DNA of 64,000 nucleotides from Leptospira stimsonii (lineage in GTDB: Bacteria; Spirochaetota; Leptospiria; Leptospirales; Leptospiraceae): positions 277,001-341,000 of the forward strand of contig NZ_QHCT01000004.1 of assembly GCF_003545885.1 (NCBI RefSeq). Direction: 5' to 3'. The notes beneath the pieces are model-generated. The model did no database searches. It was not told where the DNA came from and saw only the letters and a list, made by a program, of their open reading frames with translations. Below are positions 8,919 through 25,837 of this stretch, piece after piece; position 1 is the first letter of the stretch; every line of letters starts with the position of its first letter. Made by a program: the position numbers and the translations under genes.

Positions 8919-10065
8919 GTCCGATGAAGATTAAGATCGACTTTTCTTAAATTCTGCATAAGCAACGAAGTGTATCTCTGTCGTTTCCGAAACTTCGATG
9001 GATTTTTCTCTTGAACGGCTTTCGGGAGAGGAATTCGTTTATCAAATTCGATTCGTTTTCCAATCGGCCTTCTTAATTTCGAATTTGTTTGATCAAAACC
9101 TTGCTTAACAAGGCGAGAGGAATTACTATTGGAAAGGAAATATTTAGGAGTTCCTACAAGGCAATATTTTCTTGCAAAATTAGGATTCTGTGATATAGGA
9201 AAATTTCCGGAAATTTCCCGCCACCGCGCCCCTCCACCCAAGATCAGGGTGGGGCGCGCGGCTTTTACGGAAAAGTGTCGTTGTTCCTACAGTTTTTTAA
9301 GATATAGACAACCTTATGGATGAAGGCTTCGGAGTTGTTTGGTTGTTTTTCCATCGAAAAGATACGTGGCCGATTTCTGGCTCTTGATTTTTCTCTCTAC
9401 GATGAGCCGTATCGTTTGGGATCTTTGAGAGCTTTTTTGTTTCTTCGTCAAAGACGTTTGAATGATTCTTCTGAAAAAATGGATTGATGGGTATCGAGGA
9501 AAGATCGAGCTCGTACGAATCGGAGTTATTCTTTTTATACCAAAGAAGCAGGTTCAAATCCAGAAATCTTTCTTTGATGATTCTTCTTCTCTGACAAATC
9601 AGTCGATGCTTTGAGACCATTTTGTGCAAAGGATTTTTAACGCGACAAGGTCGTTTTGTTCGGCTGAGTTTGCAAACGCAATCCAAGTCTTCTTCATTTC
9701 GAAATCCGGCCCGTTCTTATCGGTAATATCCTAGATTTGATTTTTATCCGCCGGGGAATCTTCTTTACAAAACCTAAAGGAGAAGACGAAAAAAATAAGG
9801 GAAAAGATAAAATATCTAACGTTCTATTTTGAAACACGTTTTTGTTTTGTAAAAACTCAATTCTATAACGTTTTTCGGGAAAACATTTGCATGGATTCTT
9901 CTTCATTTTTTTTTAACGGAATTTCCTTAGAGAAACATTCTTTCGCATTTCTTCAATGGATAGAACATACAGGGCATTGTATCCTGTTTCGGCGGAACGG
10001 ATTCTTCCCTTTTCTCCTTGAAAAAATCCTTGAACCCCTTCTTCTCGCGGACAAAATGCTCTGGA
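8919..10065. other. Long gene-poor interval
   Basis: About 1.15 kb without a gene I can support. It holds one copy of the hairpin repeat (9145-9292). Open frames on both strands lack ribosome sites, homology and typical codon use, including one of 129 codons on the reverse strand over 9297-9686. The sequence 9300-9900 may be decayed coding DNA. Confidence 0.5.
9145..9292 (+). repeat. Dispersed hairpin repeat, copy 1
   Basis: An element bounded by TAGGAGTTCCTA on the left and GTCGTTGTTCCTAC on the right. Its core is the stem CCACCC-AAGATCA-GGGTGG, flanked by GC-rich CGCGCC/GGCGCG arms and followed by a TTTTACGG segment. Copies occur at 15392-15549 (reverse) and 34890-35037 (forward), all intergenic. 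The shared block TGTGATA(T/C)AGGAAAAT..CCCGCCACC makes copies 1 and 2 unmistakably related. Confidence 0.85.
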
Positions 10066-10869
<804 letters not shown>

Positions 10870-10878
10870 TAGGAAAGC

Positions 10879-11301
10879 ATGGAAACGAGAAGTGTTGTAA
10901 AAGAATTTCAGTTCGACTATCCTCTGATGAGAGTGTGGAACGCTGTGACCGTTAACGAAGAGTTGATTCATTGGTTGGCGGACAAGGTGACGGGACGTCC
11001 GAAGGAAGGCGCACATTTTGCGTGGACTTGGAGACTTGGAATGGAAGGCGATCTTACAACAAACGGGATTTATAAAAAGATAGTTCCCTTAAAAGAATTG
11101 ATATTGCACTGGCAGGATCATCCTGCCGGGGAAATCGAATTAAAGCTCGAGTTTCAATCCTTAGGTGAGAATTCTTCCAAGCTCATCGTAACAAATTCCG
11201 GATATCCGATGGGTGATAAGTTCGACGTTTGGATCGAAGCGGCCTCTGAGGGATGGGAAGAAGAAGGAAAACATTTGAGAGAATACCTAAAAAAATCTTG
11301 A
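10879..11301 (+). CDS. SRPBCC (AHSA1-like) domain protein
   Basis: A 140-residue START/Bet v1-fold protein of the Aha1-homologue type. It has an opening strand with FQFDYPLMRVWNAVTVNEELIHWLAD, a central ILHWQDHPAGEIELKLEFQ, and a C-terminal helix (WIEAASEGWEEEGKHLREYL) covering the cavity. Such stand-alone proteins bind hydrophobic ligands or chaperone clients; their activities are mostly undefined. It sits directly behind the second SDR. Two more members of the family lie at 51.5 and 57.1 kb, each paired with an ArsR regulator. Confidence 0.8.
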   Translation: METRSVVKEFQFDYPLMRVWNAVTVNEELIHWLADKVTGRPKEGAHFAWTWRLGMEGDLTTNGIYKKIVPLKELILHWQDHPAGEIELKLEFQSLGENSSKLIVTNSGYPMGDKFDVWIEAASEGWEEEGKHLREYLKKS

Positions 11302-11348
11302 GCGGGCAAGGCCTCTAAAAAAGATGGTAAAAGGAACCTATAGGAAAG

Positions 11349-11732
11349 GTGATTTTACCTGTGGAACTACCCGATTTAGAAAGTTACTTTCAAACACTCA
11401 CAGATCTCACTGATACCATAGCGGTCGTCAATTCTCCATACGAATCAGACTTTGACCATGATATCGGACAGTTAGAACAGTATTTCTCTGATATTGCTTC
11501 TCGACCCTGGGAAACATCGGAAAGAGATTATTTCAATCTTTTCTCCAGTCACTTTACGTTTCACGCAAAGATCGTGGAGGAAATCATTCATGAAGCAAGG
11601 CGAGTTCTTATGCCTGAAAGAAGGATCTTCGTTAAACGTCTTGTCGCTTATCATAAGCACGCTGAAGAATGGTTTGCTGAACTTCAGAAGAAACGAAAGC
11701 AGTTCTCGCAGAAAGATATGGTAACTGCCTGA
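11349..11732 (+). CDS. Conserved hypothetical small helical protein
   Basis: 127 residues starting at GTG, with AGGAAAG immediately upstream. The protein is mostly alpha-helical and acidic at first (ELPDLESYFQTLTDLTDT), then basic near the C-terminus (AELQKKRKQFSQ). It contains several histidines (HFTFHAKIVEEIIHEARR, YHKHAEEWF). No family is recognised. A strong terminator hairpin follows 35 bp after the stop, supporting a real transcription unit. Confidence 0.65.
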   Translation: MILPVELPDLESYFQTLTDLTDTIAVVNSPYESDFDHDIGQLEQYFSDIASRPWETSERDYFNLFSSHFTFHAKIVEEIIHEARRVLMPERRIFVKRLVAYHKHAEEWFAELQKKRKQFSQKDMVTA

Positions 11733-11767
11733 TTTCATTTGACAGCTACCCGCTTCTCTAAGAATCT

Positions 11768-11795
11768 GAGCCGGTGTCTTCACCGGCTCTTTTCA
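11768..11795 (+). terminator. Rho-independent terminator
   Basis: Perfect 9-bp stem GAGCCGGTG / CACCGGCTC with a TCTT loop, followed by TTTT. It ends the transcript of the preceding small gene. Confidence 0.9.
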
Positions 11796-11826
11796 TATTA
11801 ACACATTCTTCTCTCTGGAGAATCTC

Positions 11827-12894
<1,068 letters not shown>

Positions 12895-12969
12895 TTTTTC
12901 GGAATTTCTTGACTTTTGGATTCACCTCCTTAACGTTTGGGAGAAGTTTTTAAACTCATAAGGAATATC

Positions 12970-14289
<1,320 letters not shown>

Positions 14290-14353
14290 TCCTCCCTTTT
14301 TTACTCTGTATTTGTTCTTCCGACAAAGGAGTTGCGTCGAAAAAAGATTGAAG

Positions 14354-14368
14354 CGGACTTGAAGTCCG
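14354..14368. repeat. Dispersed palindrome CGGACTT-N-AAGTCCG, copy A
   Basis: Perfect 7-bp inverted repeat CGGACTT-G-AAGTCCG. It is followed by TTTTCGAGTAG, which is nearly identical to the flank of the copy at 33055-33069 (TTTACAAGTAG). Both copies are downstream of genes in non-coding DNA. Confidence 0.7.
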
Positions 14369-14485
14369 TTTTCGAGTAGAATTTCGGTGGATTTTTTTGA
14401 AACGGTTTGTGTGTGCGTGGATCCGTTTTCTCGGAAGAACCTTTCGGTTTTTAAAAAATCGAAAAATAAGGATCTAAGAATCAAA

Positions 14486-14516
14486 GAAAAAGCAGGAGGT
14501 AAACTTCTGCTTTTTT
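14486..14516. terminator. Bidirectional terminator-like hairpin
   Basis: AAAAAGCAGGAG / CTTCTGCTTTTTT with one mismatch and a GTAAA loop. The A-run and T-run on either side make it usable in both directions. It lies about 200 bp after the YwqK-like gene and before the next gene. Confidence 0.75.
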
Positions 14517-14560
14517 GTTTTCAGACCTGAATGCTTTTTCGAATTCTCCGATAATATCGT

Positions 14561-15175
14561 ATGAGCACTGAAACCAATCCTCGTTCTTTTTGGAAACGAG
14601 ATCTTACGATTTTTATTCCCACCGCCATTCTATTTTTCGTTTTAGGTTTTTTCTTGAGAACCTGCGGATCGGGAATGCATCGATCTGCAAAGGTGACGTA
14701 TAACGGTTCTTTTACGCAGGGAACGCTTATTTTTTTGGATCAGAATACGGTGAGGTTGAAGGATCCGGATCAAGAGATCGCGATGGATTCGGTGGAAAAG
14801 ATAGAATTCTTTGCCGAAGAAAATCCTACGATGTCCACTGAACTTTCTGCGAATGATAAACTCTTCGTCGGAACGTATCAACTTACGGTCGGCCCGCACA
14901 AAGGGGTTCTTCAACTTTTCGGAGGAAAGAATGGGCGTCTCTATGGAAATCTAAAATTCTCCAATTGGGGAAAGGGAAAGTGGGAACCGGTCGGAGCGCC
15001 TTTTATAAAAGGAAATCAAATTCAATTCGTAAGATCTTGTTCCGGAGCGAAATGTTCGGAGATAGGAAGCAACGTTCCCTTTTCCCAAAAATACATTGGA
15101 GTTTTGGAAGGACGTTCCATCTCGGGAACATATCGCGGAAACAATAGTTCCGGGAACTGGGAAGCGAAGAAATAA
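14561..15175 (+). CDS. Membrane-anchored hypothetical protein
   Basis: 204 residues. A cytoplasmic tail and one transmembrane segment ([19 protein letters not shown]) are followed by an extracytoplasmic beta-rich domain. An early part resembles an SH3-like strand set ([40 protein letters not shown]). A later part ([27 protein letters not shown]) looks like the closing strands of a lipocalin/META-like barrel. No family is named with confidence. Confidence 0.65.
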   Translation: MSTETNPRSFWKRDLTIFIPTAILFFVLGFFLRTCGSGMHRSAKVTYNGSFTQGTLIFLDQNTVRLKDPDQEIAMDSVEKIEFFAEENPTMSTELSANDKLFVGTYQLTVGPHKGVLQLFGGKNGRLYGNLKFSNWGKGKWEPVGAPFIKGNQIQFVRSCSGAKCSEIGSNVPFSQKYIGVLEGRSISGTYRGNNSSGNWEAKK

Positions 15176-15787
15176 AACTTTGCCGCGATTCCGATTTCTC
15201 CAAAAAAGAATCAGGTGAGGATCTACGCAGTTGGGCTGGATGAGAGAGGGCGAAAGAATGTCCTCTTCCGAAAAATCAATCGAACGGAGAACCCTTTTCG
15301 GCGTTCCGATTTTGGCATTGAAAGTTAGTTTGCTCTTCCCGTATTCGGCAAGTACGATTTGGACAAGGTTCTTGAATCTCCAGAAAGATCCGTCGGAGCC
15401 ACGACGCCTTTTCCGTGAAAGTCGCGCGCCCCACCCTGATTGGGCGGAGGAGGAGAGGTGGCGGGAAAAAATCGGAGGATTTTCCTGTATCACAAAAGGA
15501 CAATTCTCGCAAGGACGATTTTCCGAAATTCCATTGTCGGAACTCCGACAAAGCGAATACTAATTTCTTGACTTTCTCGATTCGATTTCCTCTCCGAAAT
15601 CTCCCTGGGTTTGATCGGCTTTCACAAAGAACAATAAGAGAGAAAAAACCGGTTTCGAAAACAAGCAAAAGAACGGAATTTCAATCCGAGAATAAGATCA
15701 GAAAGAAGACGACCATTCTCTTGGCGCTTCGAACCGTATCGAGGGAATTCGCTTGAAGCAGATCCTACATTTTCCGATTCTTACATT
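15176..15787. other. Gene-poor interval before the moxR-bat operon
   Basis: About 610 bp with no supported gene. It contains the reverse-oriented copy of the hairpin repeat (15392-15549). Open frames crossing it on both strands are by-products of the G/C-rich repeat. No clear promoter for moxR could be picked by eye. Confidence 0.5.
15392..15549 (-). repeat. Dispersed hairpin repeat, copy 2 (reverse)
   Basis: Read on the reverse strand it begins with GTCGGAGTTCCGAC (a perfect palindrome) and ends with GTCGTGGCTCCGAC. It carries the block TGTGATACAGGAAAAT..CCCGCCACC and the hairpin CCGCCC-AATCA-GGGTGG, followed by GGCGCGCGACTTTCACGGAAAAG. It is about 158 bp, slightly longer than the other two copies. 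Confidence 0.85.
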
Positions 15788-16777
<990 letters not shown>

Positions 16778-16785
16778 ACATCCTT

Positions 16786-17616
16786 ATGATTCGCAAAGAA
16801 TTCTTATCCATTCTTTCGAGCCTGGAACTAGGTCGAAGAACGCGTTCTTTTCGGGAGAAGGCGGGTAGCGCCGAGAGTTCGAAACGGGGAAGGGGCCTTG
16901 ACTTCAAGGACGTCCGTCTCTATAGTTTCGGTGACGACACTCGTCTCATCGACTGGAATGTGACTTCTCGTTTTGGGGAACTCTATGTCAGAGAATTCTA
17001 CGAAGAAAAAGAAAGACAGGCGATTCTCTTTTTCGATGTCTCGAGTTCTATGGAATTCGGCTCCGGAGAATTCTCGCGTTCGGAAAATGCCTTTCAGGTT
17101 TTGGCTCTTCTTTCCCTTCTCTACGTTCAGAAAGGGAATCGAGTCAAGATTCTTCTTTTTAGCGATCGTGTGGAATGGGAGACCGACTTTCTCCGTTCTC
17201 GAGACGAACTTCTTCCAACCCTCCAAAAAATATCCAAGAAGGGATTGGTAGAAAAAGTTTCCGATCCTCTGTTGCCTTTTCGATATTTAAAAAATCGAAT
17301 CCACAGACACGCGGAAGTCTATTTGTTAAGCGACTTCATCGGAATCGGAACTCTTAAAAAATATTCAAGTCTAAAAAAACTCTATTCTCTCCATGCGATC
17401 CGATTTCGGGATCCGATCGAACTCGAACCTCCGAAATCGATGCTTTCCTTTTTTTATACGAGGGATCCGGAAGAAAGAGGCGGCGGTCTATTCGCAAGAA
17501 CGCTCGCGCCGGAATACGAGACGAAGGCATTGCGCTCCTTTTTTCAGGGTTCGTTATTGGATCTGACCGGGCCGGAATTGGATTCAAAGGAAGTCGTACG
17601 GTATTTTTCAAAATGA
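16786..17616 (+). CDS. DUF58 domain protein of the Bat locus
   Basis: A 276-residue DUF58 protein. The hallmark segment is [40 protein letters not shown] (residues ~35-75), followed by a VWA-like core whose metal-site motif is retained ([15 protein letters not shown]-x-S-x-S). No membrane segment is present, so it is cytoplasmic. It starts 8 bp after moxR and overlaps the next gene by an ATGA. MoxR-DUF58-VWA order is the standard arrangement of these loci. Confidence 0.9.
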   Translation: MIRKEFLSILSSLELGRRTRSFREKAGSAESSKRGRGLDFKDVRLYSFGDDTRLIDWNVTSRFGELYVREFYEEKERQAILFFDVSSSMEFGSGEFSRSENAFQVLALLSLLYVQKGNRVKILLFSDRVEWETDFLRSRDELLPTLQKISKKGLVEKVSDPLLPFRYLKNRIHRHAEVYLLSDFIGIGTLKKYSSLKKLYSLHAIRFRDPIELEPPKSMLSFFYTRDPEERGGGLFARTLAPEYETKALRSFFQGSLLDLTGPELDSKEVVRYFSK

Positions 17617-18482
17617 AAAGAGGAATTCAAATATTCTTATATTCTTGGATTCTAATTTATTCTTCTTCTTTGTTCGGAGAAACGGCCGAAACCCTTTCTC
17701 CCGAAAAAGTTCTGATCGCACAAAGGGTTCGTTACGAACTCAATTGGGCTCCCGGTGAAATCAAAGAGATCGTCGCTCCTCAGCTCGGGATTCATTTTGC
17801 GGAAGGACTTCCGGATCTCCCTTGGTTCGAAGTTCTTCTTTCCGAAAAAAAGGACACAAGAATCGCACTCGAAATTTCTTATTACGCCACGGGAGAATTT
17901 CCGATCCCGGTTTCCTGGACTCTCTCAAACGGAAAGCGGGAATCTTCCCAAAAAAAAGTGATCGTTGAATCCGTTCTTTCCGAAACGGACACGGGACCAT
18001 CCGATATCATTCCTCCTCTGAGTTTTTCCGGATCGTATCTGGGAAGACTTCTCGTCTTTCTAATTCTTTTCGGAATTCTTCTTACCTTCGGAATCTACGC
18101 TTATCGATTGTATGCAAGACAATCTTCTCCGATGGACGCGATCATACAGGCCACACCTCAGCTCGAACGGATGGAAGTGTATGAAATTCGTCTGAGAGAA
18201 CTTTTGAAAAAGGAACCGATCTCTGCTCGTGAATTTGCGAGACTTTTATCGGGTTATATTCGGGAAAAAGCGGCCAACCTTTCCGGAAGGAAAACGTCTG
18301 CCTTCACCGAAGCGGAACTCTTTCAATTCTTATACGATCAGTTTCCTTTCGAAGAAAGGGAACTTCAGTCTTGGAGAAAATTCTTAACCGAAAGAAAATT
18401 CAGACCCGGCGAAGCCTTTCTCGCAAAAGAGGACGCCGAAGAAAAATTCTCTCATTGGAAGGAAACCTGGGATAGATCATGA
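17613..18482 (+). CDS. Bat-locus membrane protein with periplasmic N-domain
   Basis: 289 residues. A signal peptide ([18 protein letters not shown]) is followed by a periplasmic beta-domain of about 110 residues and one transmembrane segment ([22 protein letters not shown]). A cytoplasmic helical part follows ([26 protein letters not shown].. [15 protein letters not shown]). This layout matches the DUF4381-like/BatX-type protein found between DUF58 and batA in many bat loci. It overlaps both neighbours by 4 bp. The exact subfamily is uncertain. Confidence 0.75.
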   Translation: MKRGIQIFLYSWILIYSSSLFGETAETLSPEKVLIAQRVRYELNWAPGEIKEIVAPQLGIHFAEGLPDLPWFEVLLSEKKDTRIALEISYYATGEFPIPVSWTLSNGKRESSQKKVIVESVLSETDTGPSDIIPPLSFSGSYLGRLLVFLILFGILLTFGIYAYRLYARQSSPMDAIIQATPQLERMEVYEIRLRELLKKEPISAREFARLLSGYIREKAANLSGRKTSAFTEAELFQFLYDQFPFEERELQSWRKFLTERKFRPGEAFLAKEDAEEKFSHWKETWDRS

Positions 18483-19417
18483 ATTTTGAATATCCTTACG
18501 CGCTCTTAATTTTGGCTCCGGTGTGGATCTGGACTTTAGTATATTATAAAAATAAAATGTATCTTCACAGGATGGAAGCCCGTCTTCCGGGAAGAAGAGA
18601 GAGTTCACTTTCCAAACTGGAAAAATTCGGAGTTCTTCTTCCTTTGCTTCGTCCTCTTGCGATCAGCTTTTTGATCGTCGCGCTCGCTGGCCCGGGAAAG
18701 AAGGTGACCTTTCTTCCGGACGAAAAAGAGGGCGTGGACATTATGATCGCCCTCGACGTTTCCGGTTCTATGTCGAGGAGTCGCGACTTTCTTCCGGAAA
18801 CAAGATTGGGTGTTTCTAAAAAACTCCTTCGACGATTTATAGAAAAACGGAAGAATGACCGGCTCGGCCTTGTCGTCTTCGCGGGCGCGGCTTATTTACA
18901 GGCACCCCTTACGGGCGATCGGGAATCACTGAACGAAATCCTGGGCACGATCGAAGAGGAAACCGTGGCGGAGCAAGGGACCGCGATCGGCGACGCCATC
19001 ATTCTCTCGACGTATCGTCTACGCGCGTCTCACGCTCGTTCGAGGGTGATCGTTTTGATCACGGACGGGGTTTCCAATACGGGAAAAATCGATCCGGTCA
19101 CGGCCACTGATCTCGCCGAACATATCGGGGCAAAAATCTATTCGATTGGAATCGGAAAGGAAGATAGTTCTTACGAGATCAATTTCGAAATCTTACAAGA
19201 ACTTTCCGCAAACACGGGAGGGCAGTTTTTCCGCGCCGAAGATCCGGAGGAAATGAAGGAAGTTCTTACTTCCATCGATTCGCTCGAAAAAGATCCGCTC
19301 GCCGCCCCACCGAAAGAGGTTCGAGAAACCGAATACGAGCTTTGGATCTACCGAGCGCTGGCCGTTCTTCTCATGGATTTGATTCTACGATCGTTTGTGT
19401 TCCGGTATTACGTATGA
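18479..19417 (+). CDS. batA: BatA, VWA-domain inner-membrane protein
   Basis: 312 residues. Two N-terminal membrane segments flank a short basic loop ([17 protein letters not shown] is the second). The VWA domain has an intact metal-ion-dependent adhesion site: DVSGSMS and [11 protein letters not shown]-terminal membrane helix ([18 protein letters not shown]) closes it. BatA proteins are thought to assemble with BatB through the VWA domains on the outer face of the inner membrane. It overlaps upstream and downstream genes by ATGA junctions. Confidence 0.93.
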   Translation: MNFEYPYALLILAPVWIWTLVYYKNKMYLHRMEARLPGRRESSLSKLEKFGVLLPLLRPLAISFLIVALAGPGKKVTFLPDEKEGVDIMIALDVSGSMSRSRDFLPETRLGVSKKLLRRFIEKRKNDRLGLVVFAGAAYLQAPLTGDRESLNEILGTIEEETVAEQGTAIGDAIILSTYRLRASHARSRVIVLITDGVSNTGKIDPVTATDLAEHIGAKIYSIGIGKEDSSYEINFEILQELSANTGGQFFRAEDPEEMKEVLTSIDSLEKDPLAAPPKEVRETEYELWIYRALAVLLMDLILRSFVFRYYV

Positions 19418-20457
19418 GTCACGAGTTCTCTTCTTATCTGAAGAATATATTTTACACGGTTCTTGCTTTTTGGTCCATCTATTCCAGTATTCGAATATAT
19501 CTTATTTATAAAGTATCGAATTGGAGAATCCAATATCCCGGTTTGGAACGAACCTCTTCCTTTCCAAGGGCTGGTCTTGTCTCCGCGAGAATTCTTCTTT
19601 TGTTTGTCATCTTGATCTGTATCTTTTTCGCGGGATGGCAAACGAATTATAAGGACGAAAAAAAGGAGGAATCCTTTCGCGGGGTCGATATCCTCTTTCT
19701 CGTGGACGTAAGTCTTTCGATGCAAGCGATCGATAACGCACCTACCAGGCTCGCAAAGTTTAAGGAAATTCTTCTGAGGATGTTGCCTTCGTTAAACGGA
19801 AATCGTTTTGGAATGATCGTCTTTGCGGCGAGTCCTTTTCTTTATTGTCCGATGACCTCGGACGTTGCCGCGTTTTCGGATTATGTCCGAGGATTGGACG
19901 TGGATATGGTCGGAGATCGGGGAACGGATCTAAAGAAGGCCTTTCAAAAAGCGGAAGATCTGTTAAACTCGGAGAAGGTGTTTCGCAATCGAATTCTAAT
20001 CTTAGTGACCGACGGAGAGGATCAGAACGATCCGGAACTCGTTTCTTTTCCGGCGAACTTTCAGATCTGGGCGACCGGAACGGAAACCGGGGGACCGATC
20101 GCATACAACGATGAAGAATCCGGACTCAGCGGCTATCTCTTGAAGGATGGAACCTTGAGTCCGAACGCAAACGTTCCCGGTGTCATTCAGTCCAAGATGA
20201 ATCCCGTTTTTTTAAAGGAACTCGCGAGAAAGAACAGCGGAGAATTGTATTCTTTGGAAACAAATCCGCCGGACTTGCAGTCTTTTCAAAAAGAGATCCG
20301 TTCCCTCGAAGAAAATCTCTATTCTCGAAAGAAGGATCTCAAAAGAGCGGAAGGATCTGCAAAGTATTTGATTCTCGCGATCCTTTGTATGATCTTTGAC
20401 TGGGTCTTCGTCGAGGCATTTTTGTTCTCCAAAAAGAAGGAGCCGGCTCTATCATGA
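19414..20457 (+). CDS. batB: BatB, VWA-domain inner-membrane protein
   Basis: 347 residues. There are N-terminal membrane segments ([21 protein letters not shown] and [16 protein letters not shown]), a VWA domain with DVSLSMQ and TDGEDQND as metal-site elements, and a C-terminal membrane helix ([21 protein letters not shown]). The ATG at 19414 overlaps the batA stop in the usual ATGA. A longer in-frame reading from 19342 would start inside batA and is not used. It pairs with BatA and overlaps batC by 4 bp. Confidence 0.92.
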   Translation: MSHEFSSYLKNIFYTVLAFWSIYSSIRIYLIYKVSNWRIQYPGLERTSSFPRAGLVSARILLLFVILICIFFAGWQTNYKDEKKEESFRGVDILFLVDVSLSMQAIDNAPTRLAKFKEILLRMLPSLNGNRFGMIVFAASPFLYCPMTSDVAAFSDYVRGLDVDMVGDRGTDLKKAFQKAEDLLNSEKVFRNRILILVTDGEDQNDPELVSFPANFQIWATGTETGGPIAYNDEESGLSGYLLKDGTLSPNANVPGVIQSKMNPVFLKELARKNSGELYSLETNPPDLQSFQKEIRSLEENLYSRKKDLKRAEGSAKYLILAILCMIFDWVFVEAFLFSKKKEPALS

Positions 20458-21146
20458 AACGAATTCATAGATTAGAATATTCTTTAATTCTTATGCTTCT
20501 TCTCTTGTCAGCGCCCGGAAACGCGGTTGAACTGGATCCGGGTGGAAATCGGATCAGTGAGGGACTGGAACACTATAATCAGGGCGAATACCCGGATTCT
20601 TTGCGGAAATACCAGGAAGCGGAATCCTTTTTTCCGGACGACCCACGTTTGGAATTCAATCGTGGAGCGGTCGAATTTAAGGCTGGAAACTTAGACAAGG
20701 CGATTCGTCATTTTGAAAAATCGGCGGCCTCGAATTCACCGGAAGTGCAGTGGAAATCGAGATTCAATTTGGGAAACAGTTATATGCGGGCCGGGGATCG
20801 CAAAAAGGCCGCGGAAGAATATATCAAGGCTCTCAAACTCAATCCGGATCTCAAGGAGGCTCGAAAAAATCTCGAGTATCTGAGACAAAATCCTCCTCCT
20901 CAAAATTCTCAAAACACGATGCCGAACTCCTCCAATCCGAATCAAAAGAATTCTACTCCACAAAAAGGAAACCAACCTCAGAACGGGAACGAACGATCTT
21001 CAAACGAAGAAACAACCGGAGAATCCTCTCGCGATAAAAGAGGAAAGTTAACCGAAGAAGAGGCAAAAAGAATTCTAGATTCTCTGGATCTCAACCAGAT
21101 CCGGAGAAAGAGCAGAAAAAGTCGGGATAGAGAGGTCTTTTGGTGA
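20454..21146 (+). CDS. batC: BatC, periplasmic TPR protein
   Basis: 230 residues. A signal peptide ends near APGNA-VE. Three tetratricopeptide repeats follow: [47 protein letters not shown] and [24 protein letters not shown]. After them comes a low-complexity Asn/Gln/Pro-rich linker and a basic C-terminus ([15 protein letters not shown]). In L. biflexa batC and batD were reported as fused; here they are separate genes overlapping by 4 bp. Likely a scaffold for the periplasmic Bat complex. Confidence 0.88.
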   Translation: MKRIHRLEYSLILMLLLLSAPGNAVELDPGGNRISEGLEHYNQGEYPDSLRKYQEAESFFPDDPRLEFNRGAVEFKAGNLDKAIRHFEKSAASNSPEVQWKSRFNLGNSYMRAGDRKKAAEEYIKALKLNPDLKEARKNLEYLRQNPPPQNSQNTMPNSSNPNQKNSTPQKGNQPQNGNERSSNEETTGESSRDKRGKLTEEEAKRILDSLDLNQIRRKSRKSRDREVFW

Positions 21147-22807
21147 AACGGATTTTTACTCTCTTCTTGTTTTTCGGAGCGTTCACGCTTTCCGCGGAAG
21201 AAACCAAATTCTACGTTACGCGAAACATGTTTCACCTCGGAGAAGAATCCTACGCCGTCTTCGAGATGGATCTCAATTCCAAATACACAATTCCTCAAAA
21301 CTCTTTTTCCAACGGGGACGTCACTGTTTTCTATTCCGGTATCGAAGAGAATACGACGATCATCAACTTTCAGGTTTTTCGCAAAAGGTTATTGAAGTTT
21401 AGAATCAAACCTTCCAGACAAGGGACCTTCGCTCTTCCTCCTCTGAGTATCGAAGTCAACGGCAAAACGTTTACACCCGGCGCGGTCCAAGTTCAGGTTC
21501 TTGCGAGAGCACAAACCGCGAAGAGTAGGGGAGGATCTTTCTTCGATCGATTCTTCCAATTTGAAGGGGAAGATCTTCCGGATAACGCGGATCTTCGAGT
21601 TTTGTTTCAGACGAGTAAAAAACAAGCCTGGATTGGAGAACCGATCATCGGATATTTTACCCTATATTTTCGAGACGTTCGAAAGCCTTACTTTGATCGG
21701 AATCCGGCAGACTCGATTCAGTTTCCTTATTTTAGAAGCGAGGTTCTCTCCGGGGTGGCCGTAAAAATTCCGGAACAGATTTTATACGAAGGAAATGTCT
21801 ACGACGTCGCCGTTTACAACAAGGAAATTTATTCTCTCATTCCTCTGCGTCCTGGCGATTTTTATCTCGGAAAAACTACGTTCTCGTTGGAAGGACAACT
21901 ACAATCCTACTTTAACGTAAAGACAGTTTCGACAATTCCGAATCTGATCACGGTTCGTCCTCTTCCGAAATACGATGGAAATTTCAGCGGAGGAGTCGGT
22001 AAGTTTAAGGCTCAGGTAAGAATCAAAAATGATCCTCGGGATGAAGTCGCCGTAGGCGACACTCTTTATCTTACTGTGATCATCGAAGGAGAAGGAAATC
22101 TTTCTTCCGTCTCCGATCCTTTGTCTTCCGCTTGTAGCGAAGGGAAGGATTGTTTTCCGCAAGCCACGTTGTATGACACACATAGATCCTGGAAGTTTAC
22201 GGAGTTGGAAAACTCGGGTTACGGATTCTATTCCACCGCAAAGTTCGAGTACGGAATTCCGATGACCAAAAAGGGAATCTGGAAGGAAGAATCCAAGGTT
22301 TTTGTCTATTTCGATCCGGATTCCGGAAGTTATAAAAACGCATTCTTAGAATTTCCGTCTATAGAAGTGTTAGGCGAATCCAAGAGAAAAAAAACTCCAC
22401 TCGACGAAAAAATGAAAGAAGAATCCGCCTTTGTTTCTCCGAAACGAATTCTATTCTTTTCATTCGGTTTTTTGATTTTACTCGCGGTCTGCGTTTCGAT
22501 TTGGATCCGATGGAAAAAGACGGAAATTACACTGCAAATTTTCGATTGGATTCCCGGAATCTTTTGGATCGCAGGGGGACCGGTTCTAAAAGAGCTTGAC
22601 TTGTTGGTAGGGAGCAAAAGAGGCTTGGTATTAAAGCAATCTCTGCTGTCAAAGGGGATCTCTGAATCGGACGCTTCCTTTCTGGCAAACATTTCCCGAA
22701 CGGAATCCAACTTTGTCGAAATTTCCCGTCGATTGAACTCCGATGGGAAAAAGAATTTGCTTCGGATCGCACAGACGATCGTTAAAAAATTAAAGGAGGA
22801 AACCTAA
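21143..22807 (+). CDS. batD: BatD, exported oxygen-tolerance-family protein
   Basis: 554 residues. A signal peptide ([18 protein letters not shown]) is followed by a large beta-rich BatD region of about 400 residues. It contains repeated immunoglobulin-like patterns ([35 protein letters not shown]). One transmembrane helix ([22 protein letters not shown]) precedes a cytoplasmic tail. The GTG at 21143 overlaps the batC stop (GTGA) and has AGAGG 8 bp upstream. The stop abuts the htpG start codon exactly, and the htpG ribosome site lies within the end of batD. Confidence 0.9.
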   Translation: MKRIFTLFLFFGAFTLSAEETKFYVTRNMFHLGEESYAVFEMDLNSKYTIPQNSFSNGDVTVFYSGIEENTTIINFQVFRKRLLKFRIKPSRQGTFALPPLSIEVNGKTFTPGAVQVQVLARAQTAKSRGGSFFDRFFQFEGEDLPDNADLRVLFQTSKKQAWIGEPIIGYFTLYFRDVRKPYFDRNPADSIQFPYFRSEVLSGVAVKIPEQILYEGNVYDVAVYNKEIYSLIPLRPGDFYLGKTTFSLEGQLQSYFNVKTVSTIPNLITVRPLPKYDGNFSGGVGKFKAQVRIKNDPRDEVAVGDTLYLTVIIEGEGNLSSVSDPLSSACSEGKDCFPQATLYDTHRSWKFTELENSGYGFYSTAKFEYGIPMTKKGIWKEESKVFVYFDPDSGSYKNAFLEFPSIEVLGESKRKKTPLDEKMKEESAFVSPKRILFFSFGFLILLAVCVSIWIRWKKTEITLQIFDWIPGIFWIAGGPVLKELDLLVGSKRGLVLKQSLLSKGISESDASFLANISRTESNFVEISRRLNSDGKKNLLRIAQTIVKKLKEET

Positions 22808-24637
<1,830 letters not shown>

Positions 24638-24696
24638 AAACGCGGAAAAAAAGCTTGGAATTCCGGAGTCGGTCCGATACATATAATGTGCGTTTT

Positions 24697-25230
24697 ATGG
24701 ACCGATTTCGGAAACAATTTCTCTTCCTTCTGCTGATTCTTTCTGGAATCGTCTACGCGGAGGAACCTTCCGCTCCGACCTCGCAACCTATCTCCAGAAC
24801 TCCCGAAGAAAACGGTGACGCTCACAAAAACGCCGCTTCCCTAGACAAAGAATACTACGAATACTATTTCCGAACGATTCCGGACGTAGACGCGTTAGAG
24901 AAAGCGAAACTAGAATACAATCTGGTTCGTTCCTTTAAGCTGGAACTCAGAAGAAGAGAACCGGAAACCCCGCGCGAATACCTAAAGCAGATCAAGGCGT
25001 CCGGAGTTCGTTACGAACGTGTGCAACCGGATTCGATATGGATGCGCGGAATCAAAAATCAGATGCAACACATTCGATTTCAAGAATATATGTACATCGT
25101 AATCTATGATAAGTATTTCTGTTATATTTCCTACGAGATGAATCCTTCCCGCTATGTCATGGAACCGTATCAGGTTCAGTTGATATTTAAGAAGGAAAAT
25201 CCTTTCTTTATCAAGCTTCCCGACCCTTGA
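24697..25230 (+). CDS. Exported hypothetical protein
   Basis: 177 residues with a clear signal peptide ([23 protein letters not shown]), a short Pro/Ser linker, then a Tyr- and Arg-rich domain ([26 protein letters not shown]... [17 protein letters not shown]). No family is recognised. The ATG at 24697 gives a proper signal peptide; an in-frame TTG 42 bp earlier does not improve it. It lies downstream of htpG without an obvious terminator in between. Its 3' end overlaps the convergent next gene by 20 bp. Confidence 0.7.
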   Translation: MDRFRKQFLFLLLILSGIVYAEEPSAPTSQPISRTPEENGDAHKNAASLDKEYYEYYFRTIPDVDALEKAKLEYNLVRSFKLELRRREPETPREYLKQIKASGVRYERVQPDSIWMRGIKNQMQHIRFQEYMYIVIYDKYFCYISYEMNPSRYVMEPYQVQLIFKKENPFFIKLPDP

Positions 25231-25711
25231 AAACTCTGTAATAGATTCCTGCGAATATCAGGATTCCGGAAAAACAAAGTCCGGTCAGGGCGAAAATTTC
25301 CAAAAAGTCAAAGTCGTTGATAAAGAGAGAATTTTTTTTGATCCTCGCCAATACCCGGATTTTGCCGAAGGTCTCGAAAGTTTTTCTGCGGATTTCGATG
25401 CTGTCGCCGACCCGAAGTCTCTGGTAAAGATTCTCATCCACCTGTTCCGTGACCTCATGAAGTTTTCCTGATTCGTCAGGAACCCGATACGAAACGAGAT
25501 AAGCCCGTTTCCCGGACTTCTCTACACGAACCGATTCCGTGAGCGTTCCAAAAACGGTTGGCCCCGGTTCTCTTAGGCTTTGATAAACTTGATCGAGATG
25601 ATTGTTTTCGCCGTTCACGACGAGATAGAAAGGAAGGAAGAAGAGGATCGAACCCAACCCGAGAACGAACAGAATCTTATAAAACGGAGTTGAATAGGAA
25701 GATGAATTCAT
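25211..25711 (-). CDS. DUF3592-like two-helix membrane protein
   Basis: 166 residues. One transmembrane helix lies near the N-terminus ([20 protein letters not shown]) and one near the C-terminus ([23 protein letters not shown]). They enclose an extracytoplasmic beta-domain with [39 protein letters not shown]. This is the DUF3592 pattern, in which a strand set is followed by a G-D-x-I/V turn. Function is unknown. The last 20 bp overlap the 3' end of the convergent exported-protein gene. Confidence 0.75.
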   Translation of the reverse strand: MNSSSYSTPFYKILFVLGLGSILFFLPFYLVVNGENNHLDQVYQSLREPGPTVFGTLTESVRVEKSGKRAYLVSYRVPDESGKLHEVTEQVDENLYQRLRVGDSIEIRRKTFETFGKIRVLARIKKNSLFINDFDFLEIFALTGLCFSGILIFAGIYYRVFKGREA

Positions 25712-25837
25712 GGAATGAGAAGAATCAAGTTCTGTCAGATAGTTTCCAATGGCTTCGGATTATTACAACCAGATAAAATAGGAAGCGTTCGAGAAATTCA
25801 GGATGGCGATCGTTTCAGAATCTGAAAACTTAGACGT

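Noticed and set aside
9297..9686. 129-codon reverse-strand frame in the 8.9-10.0 kb gap
   Set aside because: No ribosome site, odd composition rich in Arg, Asn and Lys, no recognisable domain; starts in the edge of a repeat.
15231..15756. Overlapping frames on both strands upstream of moxR
   Set aside because: They cross the hairpin repeat copy and have no gene-like features; the same repeat elsewhere gives similar chance frames.
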